From contig JAGYJX010000042.1 of assembly GCA_018401495.1 (NCBI GenBank), positions 1 through 64,000 of the forward strand: a stretch of 64,000 nt of DNA, read 5' to 3'. Below the pieces are notes generated by a model that saw only the letters and a list, made by a program, of their open reading frames with translations, searched no databases and was not told the origin of the DNA. Positions 27,686-36,400 of this stretch are shown piece after piece; within the stretch, counting starts at the first letter, position 1; every line of letters begins with the position of its first letter. This DNA comes from Rhodospirillaceae bacterium. Its GTDB lineage: Bacteria > Pseudomonadota > Alphaproteobacteria > Thalassobaculales > Thalassobaculaceae. A program made the translations under genes and the position numbers.

Positions 27686-28262
27686 ACCCCGGCCGGCGGG
27701 GATCGCCGCCCGCGCGCGCCACGGCGCGCTGGCCGTCCTGCTTCTCCTGGCGGTGACGGCCTGCGCCGGAACCACCGCTCCCGAGGAGCCGGCGCCGCCC
27801 CTGACCGCCTACCGGATCGGCGCCGGCGACCGGGTCAAGGTCACCGTTCCCGAGCACGAGACCATGACGGTCGAGACCACGGTCTCCGACGACGGCACGA
27901 TCGAGCTGCCGTTGATCGGCTCGGTCCAGGCCTCCGGCCGCACGGCACCGGACCTTCGCACCGCCCTGACCGAGCGGCTGGCACGCGACTTCATCAAGGA
28001 CCCGAAGGTCAACGTCGAGGTCTCGAAGTACCGGGCTTTCTACGTCCTCGGGCAGGTCAACCGACCCGGCGGCTATCCCTTCGAGCCGGAGCTGGACATC
28101 CGCAAGGCGGTCGCGATCGCCGGCGGTTTCACGCGGCGGGCCGACACCGGCGCCGCCTACCTGGTGCGCGACGCCTCCGGCGCCGGCGACCGTCGCCTCG
28201 TCGGTCTCGGAACCCGGGTGTACCCGGGCGACGTGATCGAGGTCGACCGGCGGCTGTTCTAG
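27669..28262 (+). CDS. Short polysaccharide export lipoprotein (OPX/Wza-like)
   Basis: 197 residues. The signal peptide ends in a lipobox 'LAVTAC' (Cys at residue 32). The PES domain is 'YRIGAGDRVKVTVPEHE' with 'TIELPLIGSVQASG', followed by one SLBB-like segment 'FYVLGQVNRPGGYPFEP'. Full-size Wza (about 360 residues) has further SLBB domains and a C-terminal amphipathic helix that forms the outer-membrane barrel. Both are missing here, so this is the short class that depends on a separate beta-barrel, fitting the gene upstream. It is followed after nine bases by the co-polymerase gene. Confidence 0.9.
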   Translation: MACSAEPRPAGIAARARHGALAVLLLLAVTACAGTTAPEEPAPPLTAYRIGAGDRVKVTVPEHETMTVETTVSDDGTIELPLIGSVQASGRTAPDLRTALTERLARDFIKDPKVNVEVSKYRAFYVLGQVNRPGGYPFEPELDIRKAVAIAGGFTRRADTGAAYLVRDASGAGDRRLVGLGTRVYPGDVIEVDRRLF

Positions 28263-28271
28263 GGACCGGCC

Positions 28272-30570
28272 ATGGGCAACGTCACCGCCTTCCCGCGCCG
28301 CCGCGACCCCGACACCATCGACCAGGGCGGCGGGCGCGGCACGCCGGCCCCGGTGTTCACCACCACCGAGACCTACGACGTCTGGTGGCTGATCGGGATC
28401 CTGCGCCGGCGCATGAAGCTGCTGCTCGCGGTGATGACGATCATCCCGATCCTGACGGCGCTCTACGTCAGCGCGCTGCCCAAGCAGTACGCGGCGGAAA
28501 CCGCTCTGCTGATCGAGGCCGAGCGCGAGCGGGTGCTGGGCATCGAGACGATGATCTCGGGCATGACCGGCGACAGCAACACCGTGCAGACCGAGGCCGA
28601 GTTCATGGCCTCGCGGGACATCGCCATCAAGACCGTGCAGGCCCTCGGTCTGTTGAGCGATCCGGAGTTCAACATCCTGCTCGACGAGGACGCTTCCCGG
28701 CACTGGTCGGAGCGCTGGCTGGCGGCGCTGCCGGAGGAACTCGCGGACCCGCTGGAGCCGGCAGTGCGCTGGCTCGCCGACGGCTCCCGGCCGGACGCCG
28801 CCACGGCGGCCGCCGGACGAACTGGCGATGGTGACCGACGCGTTCCTCGACAAGCTGTCGGTCGAGGCCTCCCGGTTCGCCCGGGTGATCACGATCCGGT
28901 TCCGGTCGACCGACCCCGAGACCGCGGCCGAGGTCGCCAACGGCGTTGCCGACAGCTATCTGCGGGACATCCGCGAGCGCCGGGAACAGGCCTTGCGCCG
29001 CGCCTCGGCGTTCCTGACCGAGCGGGTCGGCGGCCTGCGCCAGACCGTCATCGAGGCGGAACGCAAGCTCGAGCAGTTCCGCCGCGACAACGGGCTGGTC
29101 GAGACCGGCGGCGCCACCCTGCTGCTGCAGCAGATCACCCATCTCAACGAGCAGCTCATAACCGCCGAGACCGCGCGGGCCGAGGCCGAAGCCCGCTACA
29201 GCCAGGTGCGGGCCCTGGGCGACGACGCCAAGGGCCTCGAGAGCCTGGACGCGGTGCTCCGCTCCAACGTCATCGGCAGCCTGCGCAACCAGGAATCCGA
29301 GCTGCGCCGACGCATCGCCGAGCTGCAGCAGCAGTTCCAGCCGCTCTACCCGCCGCTCGTCCAGGCGCGCGACCAGCTCGCCGACGTGCAGCGACTGATC
29401 GGCGCCGAGGTCGACCGCATCGCCCAGAGCCTGCGCGCCGAGGTCCAGATCGCGCGGGTCCGCGAGGCGAACCTGGCCACCGCGATCCAGCGGGTGCAGG
29501 ACCGGCTCGAGAGCCAGACCGACGCCGAGGTGACGTTGCGCTCGATCGAGAGCGAGGTGGAGGCCAGCCGCGACCTCTACGAACTGATCCTGAACCGTCT
29601 CAAGGAAACCGACGTCCAGGACGAGTCCGCCAACGCGCCGGAGGCCCGCATCATCTCGCGGGCCGTGACGCCGCAGACCGCCGTGGCGCCGCGCCGCGGC
29701 ATCGCGGTCCTGGCGTCGGTGCTGGGGGCGATGGTGGTCGGATGTTTCCTGGTCCTGGTCATCGAGTTCGCGATCCGCGGCTTCAAGACGACCCAGCAGC
29801 TCGAGCTCGCCACCGGCCTGCCGGTGCTGGCGCAGATTCCTCTGAACGCCGACGTCCGCCAGTCGATGCCCTTGCACCGGCTGGTGGTCGAGCGGCCCGG
29901 CTCGTCGGTGACGCAGGCGTTGCGACGGCTGCGAACGACCATAACCCTCAGCCTCGGCGAGACCGAGGCCAGCCGCGTGGTGCTGGTGACCTCGACCATT
30001 TCCGGGGAGGGCAAGAGCTCGGTCGTCGAAGGTCTCGCGACCCTGTCCGCCCAGGCCGGCCGTCGCGTGCTGGTGATCGACGCCGACATGCAGAACCCGT
30101 CGCTCCACAACCGCTTCGGCATGGCCAACGTGGTCGGATTGTCGGACGTGTTGTCGGGCGGGGTGGTGCTGGACGACGCGGTCGAGTTCGATCCGGGAAC
30201 AGGCATCTACCTGATGGCGCGCGGCAGCTCGGTGCCGAACCCCGACGATCTGCTCGGGTCGGAGGCGATGGACGGCCTGATGCGCGCGGCGCGGCGCCAG
30301 TTCGATTTGGTGATCATCGACACGGCACCGGTGTCGAGCGTCGGCGACGCGCTGATCATCGCGCCGCGGGTCGATGGCGTGCTGTTCGTCGTGGAATGGG
30401 AGCGGACCCACCGCGAGATGGTGATCCAGAGCCTCCGGGACATCTACGAGATCGGCGAGAACGTGCTCGGGCTCGTGCTCTCCAAGGTCGACGTGCGCAT
30501 CCAGTCCTTCGACACCGGCACCGAGTATTACTACTACGCCCAGGACGACCGGCGACCGGAGACCGGTTGA
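28272..30570 (+). CDS. Polysaccharide co-polymerase with BY-kinase domain (Wzc/ExoP type), frameshifted
   Basis: About 765 residues once one extra base at about nt 28805 is removed. Wzz domain: first helix 'LLLAVMTIIPILTALYVSAL', a long coiled-coil periplasmic part (about residues 190-430), the Pro-rich 'PQTAVAPRRG' and the second helix. The cytoplasmic tyrosine kinase has Walker A 'STISGEGKSSV', A' 'VLVIDADMQNP' and B 'FDLVIIDTAPV'. The C-terminal tyrosine cluster 'TEYYYYAQDD' is the autophosphorylation site. It controls chain length and export of the exopolysaccharide together with the OPX lipoprotein. The shift falls in the periplasmic region and breaks an otherwise continuous family alignment, so it is probably a sequence error. 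Confidence 0.92.
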
Positions 30571-30637
30571 CCGCTTCGGGACGGGTCGGTCGGAACAGCG
30601 CGTTGACGGGAACGCAGGCGGCGGGGGAACGGGGCAC

Positions 30638-31994
30638 TTGAGACAGACGCTTTCGATCGCGATGGGCGTGCTGTCGGTCGCCAAGGCCATGCTGCTGTCG
30701 GGCTGCGGCCTGCTGGCCCACCTCATCCTGAATCAGGGCTGGAGCCCGGCCGGCTGGTATCCGGTCGCGTCGCTGGCGCTCGGCCTCGCGGCGCTCGGCG
30801 TGCTGCGGCTGTTCGGCGCCTACCGGATCAGCCAGACCGAACCGATGGAGTTGCGGGTTTTCCAGGCGTTCGTCGGCTGGATGGCGGTGTTCGCGCTGCT
30901 GCTGGCGATTCTCAACCTGACCCAGACCACGGGCGCCTTCTCGCGCTCCTGGATCGTCGCCACCTTCGGGTTCGGCGCGCTCGCCCTGCTGGCGGCGCGG
31001 GCGGTGGCGTTGCGGTGCCTGCGCCGGCTCGGCAGCGACGGCCGGCTCGGGCCGCGGGTGGCTGTGATCGGGCGTGGCGCCGCGCTTCACGAGACCGCCG
31101 CAAGCGGTGCTGCTCGACCCGCTCGGGCTGGCCCGGCTGATCGAGGCCCATGACCTCGACCCGCGGCCCGAGGCGGCCATCGATCGCCTGGTGAAGACCA
31201 TCCGCGCCGGCAAGGTCTCGGAGGTGCTGATCGCCCTCGACGACCCGGCTGACGCGATCGGCCCGCTGCTGGCGGCCTTGAAATCGGAAGCGGTGACGGT
31301 GCGCCTGGCCCTGCCGACCTCGCTCCGACCGGTGCCGGTGCTGGGTTTCGAACGGCCGGCCGGCATCCCGGCGCTGTCGCTGTCCGAGGTTCCGCTGTCC
31401 GGCTGGAGCTCGGTGGTCAAGCGGCTGGAGGACCTCCTGCTGGGCGCGGCGCTGCTGGTCATCGCCGCCCCGATGATGGCGCTCATCGCTCTCGCCATCC
31501 TCGTCACCATGGGCCGGCCGGTGCTGTTCCGCCAGCAGCGCCACGGCTTCAACAACAACACCTTCGCGGTCTACAAGTTTCGCACCATGACGGCCAACGA
31601 CGACGGCCCGGTGGTTCCGCAGGCGCGCCGCGGCGACCCGCGGATCACCCCGCTCGGCCGGATCCTGCGCCGGACCAGCCTGGACGAACTGCCGCAACTG
31701 GTGAACGTGCTTCGCGGCGACATGTCGCTGGTCGGCCCGCGCCCCCACGCGGTGTCGCACAACACCCAGCACGCCGCCTCGATCGACGGCTACCTGGGCC
31801 GCCACCGCGTCAAGCCGGGCATCACCGGCTGGGCGCAGATCAACGGCCTGCGGGGCGAGACCGACACCCCGGACAAGATGCGGCGTCGACTGGAGTACGA
31901 CCTCTACTACATCGACAACTGGTCGCTGCTGTTCGACCTGCGGATCATGGCGCAGACCATCACCATCCTGCTCGGCGACCGCAACGCCTATTGA
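30638..31994 (+). CDS. Undecaprenyl-phosphate sugar phosphotransferase (WbaP/ExoY type, initiates repeat unit), frameshifted
   Basis: About 451 residues from TTG at 30638 (a GGGGGAA box precedes it; ATG at 30662 is an alternative). Four hydrophobic segments and a CoA-binding-like middle form the N-terminal half. The catalytic bacterial sugar transferase domain has 'YKFRTM', '[16 protein letters not shown]', 'MSLVGPRP' and '[16 protein letters not shown]'. It moves a hexose-1-phosphate to undecaprenyl phosphate to start repeat-unit synthesis. One extra base at about nt 31075-31085 splits the frame. The end overlaps the convergent glycosyltransferase by seven bases. Glucose or galactose specificity cannot be told. 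Confidence 0.9.
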
Positions 31995-33115
31995 GCCGGC
32001 CCGGTCGGGACGGCGTCCAGGCGGGCCTCCTCCAGCCAGCGGTCGATCAAGGCGCCGACCTCCCGTGCGAAGCGCTCGCGGCCGAACCCTTCGGCGTGCC
32101 GCCGGATCGCCGCCGGGTCGAAACGCGCCTCCATGGCCTCGAAACGGTCGAGGGTGGCGCGCAGGGAATCCGCGGTCTGGGCGTGGAAGAACAGCCCGGT
32201 CACCCCGTCCACCACGGTCTCGCGCACCCCGCCGCGCCCGAACGCGATCACCGGACGGCCGCTCGCCATCGCCTCCAGCGGAACGATCCCGAAATCCTCC
32301 TCGGCGCAGAACACCAGCGCCCGGCAGCGGGCGTACAGCCCCGCCAGCTGCTCGTCCGTCACCCGGCCCACGAACCGCACGTTCGGGGTGGCAATCCGGC
32401 GCAGGGCCGCGAGTTCGGCTCCCTCTCCGGCCACGATCAGCGTGCGCTCGCTGCCCGCAAACGCCCGCACCGCGATGTCGGCGCGCTTGTAGCCGACCAG
32501 CTGGCTGGCGAACAGGTAGGACTCCTCGGGGCCGTCCGGCGCAACCTCGAACCGGGCCAGATCGACCGGCGGGTGCACCACGATCGAGTCCCGGCGCCAG
32601 AACCGACGGATCCGCTTCGAGACGGTGGCGGAGTTGGCGATGAAGTGGTCGACCCGGGCGGCCGTCGTCACGTCCCAGATCCGCAACCGGTGCAGCATCC
32701 AGGCGGCCAACGGCCGCAGCGGCGCCGGCAACTCCGCCAGATAGCCTTCCGGCATGACCCACAGGTAACGCATGGGACTGTGGCAGTAGCAGACGTGCAG
32801 GGCGTCGGCGCGCGGCAGAACGCCCTTCGCCGGCCCGCCCTCGCTGCTGATCACCAGATCGTAGTCAGACAGGTCGAGCCGCTCCAGCGCCAGCGGCATC
32901 AGCGGCAGGAGCTTCTGGTAGAGCCGCCGGGCTCCCGGGATACGACCGACGAAGGTCGTGCCCTTGAGACGGGCGGCGATGCGCGGCGAGATCGCCGACA
33001 CGTCGGCGACGTGGGTGAACACGTCGGCCTCCGGATAGAGATCGAGCAGGGCCTCGACCACGCGTTCGCCGCCCCGCATGGTCACCAGCCAATAGTGAAT
33101 GATCGCCACCCGCAC
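31988..33115 (-). CDS. Glycosyltransferase family 4
   Basis: 375 residues from GTG at 33115, which has a strong GGAGGGGG box; a longer frame to 33205 lacks one. The N-terminus 'VAIIHYWLVTMRGGERVVE' is typical of GT4 enzymes in exopolysaccharide loci. The C-terminal GT-B domain has 'LFASQLVGYKRADIAVRAF', 'NVRFVGRVTDEQLAGLYARC' and 'FGIVPLEAMASGRPVIAFG', which include the E-x7-E motif. It adds a sugar, probably from a nucleotide donor, to the lipid-linked unit. It is transcribed against the initiating transferase and towards it. Confidence 0.9.
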   Translation of the reverse strand: MRVAIIHYWLVTMRGGERVVEALLDLYPEADVFTHVADVSAISPRIAARLKGTTFVGRIPGARRLYQKLLPLMPLALERLDLSDYDLVISSEGGPAKGVLPRADALHVCYCHSPMRYLWVMPEGYLAELPAPLRPLAAWMLHRLRIWDVTTAARVDHFIANSATVSKRIRRFWRRDSIVVHPPVDLARFEVAPDGPEESYLFASQLVGYKRADIAVRAFAGSERTLIVAGEGAELAALRRIATPNVRFVGRVTDEQLAGLYARCRALVFCAEEDFGIVPLEAMASGRPVIAFGRGGVRETVVDGVTGLFFHAQTADSLRATLDRFEAMEARFDPAAIRRHAEGFGRERFAREVGALIDRWLEEARLDAVPTGPAQ

Positions 33116-33452
33116 CCTCGTCCCCCTCCGTCCGTGCCGGGCGACCGTAGCACCTCGGGCGCCGGCAACGCCACGCGGGCGGCGCTCGATGGACGGAGCC
33201 TCCACCCGCCGTTTTAGTCACTTTGTACAAAGTACGTAAAATTTTATTGAATTGTTAAGGTCTGGCCCCTACGTTCGGTCCGGCGGTAGAGCATGCGCGG
33301 AATGGGGGGCGTGTGCGAACGGCGGGCACCGATGGCGCCCGAGTTCGAGGCTGTCCCTCCAGACCCAGCAGGCCACGTCGCGTCCCGAACACGGGACCGG
33401 ACGCGACGTGGTTGTCGGCGGTGTTGCCGACGAACCGGAAAACGAGGGCACC
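33116..33452. promoter_or_regulatory. 337-bp intergenic region ahead of RTX gene, with palindrome and AT-rich element
   Basis: No protein-coding signal that I accept. An upstream extension of the RTX frame to 33252 has unlikely composition. From about 33210 to 33265 the DNA is AT-rich. It contains a perfect 14-bp palindrome (ACTTTGTACAAAGT, 33220-33233) and, at once after it, CGTAAAATTTTAT (33235-33247), a 13-mer found again upstream of the giant RTX gene. This is the probable promoter/operator of the RTX gene. A long leader of about 190 bases would follow. Confidence 0.55.
33220..33233. promoter_or_regulatory. 14-bp perfect palindrome, candidate operator
   Basis: ACTTTGTACAAAGT reads the same on both strands. 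It lies in an AT-rich island between a divergent glycosyltransferase and the RTX gene, directly next to the 13-bp element shared by both large RTX genes. A dimeric repressor or activator site is likely. The protein is unknown. Confidence 0.5.
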
Positions 33453-36400
33453 GTGGCGAAGAAAAAGGGCGTGGTCGTGGGATCCAAGGACGACGATCTG
33501 CTGAAGGGCACTTCGGGCAAGGACACGCTGTCGGGCGGCGACGGCGACGACACTGTCCTGGGCAGCGACGGCGACGATCGCCTGTACGGCGGCGTCGGCA
33601 GCGACCAGTTGTCCGGCGGTGCCGGCAAGGACACGCTCTACGGCGGCGACGGAGACGATACGCTCGACGGCGGCAAGGACAGTGACACGCTTTACGGCGG
33701 CGAGGGCCACGACGTGCTCTCGGGCGGTTCCGGCGCCGACACCCTGCGGGGCGATGACGGCGACGACACCCTTGTTGGGGGCGACGGCAACGACCGTCTG
33801 TCCGGCGGCCGCGGCAATGACGTTTTGTACGGTGGCGACGGTCGCGACAGCATGATCGGCGGCGACGGCGACGACGTGATCTACGGCGGCGCCGGCGACG
33901 GGCTCATCGACGGCGGCGACGGCGAGGACACGCTCTACGTCGCGTCCCGGGACGACCTCGACAAGGTCACGGTCCGCAACGTCGAGACCATCGTCTACAC
34001 TGGACGAGGTGAAGCCGGAGGAAGAGGCGAAGCCGGAGGAGGAGGCGAAGCCGGAAGACGAGGCGAAGCCGGAAGACGAGGCGAAGCCGGAAGACGAGGC
34101 GAAGCCGGAGGAAGGCCAGAGGCTGGTCGGAAACTGGCGCGACGAAACCCTGTCGGGCGGCAACGGCGACGACCTGGTCTCCGGCGGTGGCGGCCGCGAC
34201 AGCATCGACGGCGGCGCCGGCAACGACACCCTGATCGGCGGCTGGGCGGCCGACACCATCCAGGGCGGCGACGGCGACGACCTGATCACCGGCGGCGGCG
34301 AGGCCGACCTGCTGGTGGGCGGCGCCGGCAGCGACACCATTTCCGGCAACTGGGCGGCCGACACCCTGTCGGGTGGCGACGGCGACGACCTGCTGAAGGG
34401 CGCCGGCGGCGCCGACGTCCTGTACGGTGGCGAAGGCCGCGACACCCTCTCCGGCGGCGGCGGCGACGACGTCATCTACGGTGGCGCCGGCGACGGCGTG
34501 ATCGACGGCGGCGACGGCAACGACACGCTCTACATCGGCTCCGAGGCCGACCTCGACGGCATCGAAATCCGCAACGTCGAGACCATCGTCTACACGAACC
34601 CCGAGGACACGGTCTCCGGCGGCGACACGATCTCCGGCGGCAATGGTAACGACACGATCTCCGGCGGCGACGGCGGCGACACGATCTCCGGCGGCGATGG
34701 CGGCGACACCCCGCGGTGGACGCTCCGCAGACGCTGGCGGGCGACTGGCGCGACGACACTCTCGTCGGCGGTGGCGGCGACGACATGATCCGGGGCGGCG
34801 GCGGCAGCAACGCGCTGTCCGGCGGCGCCGGCAACGACACGCTGTCGGGCGGCTTCGCTTCCGACACCCTGTCGGGCGGCGCCGGTGACGACCTGGTCTC
34901 CGGCGGCGGCGGCGCCGACAGCATCGACGGCGGCGACGGCAACGACACCCTGATCGGCGGCTGGGCGGCCGACACCATCCAGGGCGGCGACGGCGACGAC
35001 CTGATCACCGGCGGCGGCGAGGCCGACCTGCTGGTGGGCGGCGCCGGCAACGACACCCTGTCCGGCAACTGGGCGGCCGACACCCTGTCCGGCGGCGACG
35101 GCAATGACCTCCTGCAGGGCGCCGGCGGCGCCGACGTCCTGTACGGCGGCGACGGTCGCGACACGCTCTCCGGCGGCGGCGGCGACGACGTCATCTACGG
35201 CGGCGCCGGCGACGGCGTGATCGACGGCGGCGACGGCAACGACACGCTCTACATCGGCTCCGAGGCCGACCTCGACGGCATCGAGGTCCGCAACGTCGAG
35301 ACCATCGTCTACACGAACCCCGGCGACACGGTCTCCGGCGGCGACGACGCGGCCGACGGCGACACGGTCTCCGGCGGCGACGGCGGCGACACGATCTCCG
35401 GCGGCGACGGCGGCGACACGATCTCCGGCGGCGATGGCGGCGACACCCCGGCGGTGGACGCCCCGCAGACCCTGGCCGGCGACTGGCGCGACGACACCCT
35501 CGTCCGGTGGCAGCGGCGACGACCTGATCCGGGGCGGCGGCGGCAGCAACGCGCTGTCCGGCGGCGCCGGCAACGACACCCTGTCGGGCGGCTTCGCTTC
35601 CGACACCCTGTCGGGCGGCGCCGGTGACGACCTGGTCTCCGGCGGCGGCGGCGCCGACAGCATCGACGGCGGCGACGGCAACGACACCCTGATCGGCGGC
35701 TGGGCGGCCGACACCATCCAGGGCGGCGACGGCGACGACCTGATCATCGGCGGCGGCGAGGCCGACCTGCTGGTGGGCGGCGCCGGCAGCGACACCATTT
35801 CCGGCAACTGGGCGGCCGACACCCTGTCGGGTGGCGACGGCGACGACCTGCTGAAGGGCGCCGGCGGCGCCGACGTCCTGTACGGCGGCGAAGGCCGCGA
35901 CACCCTCTCCGGCGGCGGCGGCGACGACGTCATCTACGGTGGCGCCGGCGACGGCGTGATCGACGGCGGCGACGGCAACGACACGCTCTACATCGGCTCC
36001 GAGGCCGACCTCGACGGCATCGAGGTCCGCAACGTCGAGACCATCGTCTACACGAACCCCGGCGACACGGTCTCCGGCGGCGACGGCGGCGACACGGTCT
36101 CCGGCGGCGACGGCGGCGACACGGTCTCCGGCGGCGACGGCGGCGACACGGTCTCCGGCGGCGACGGCGGCGACACGATCTCCGGCGGCGACGGCGACGA
36201 CACTCTCCGGCGGCGACGGCGGCGACATCTCGGCGGCGACGGCGGCGACACCTCTCGGCGGCGACGGCGGCGACACGTCTCCGGCGGTGACGGCAACGAC
36301 ACCCTCTCGGGCGGTGACGGCGGCGACACGGTCTCCGGCGGCGACGGCGGCGACACGATCTCCGGCGGCGACGGCGGCGACACGGTCTCGGCGGCGACGG

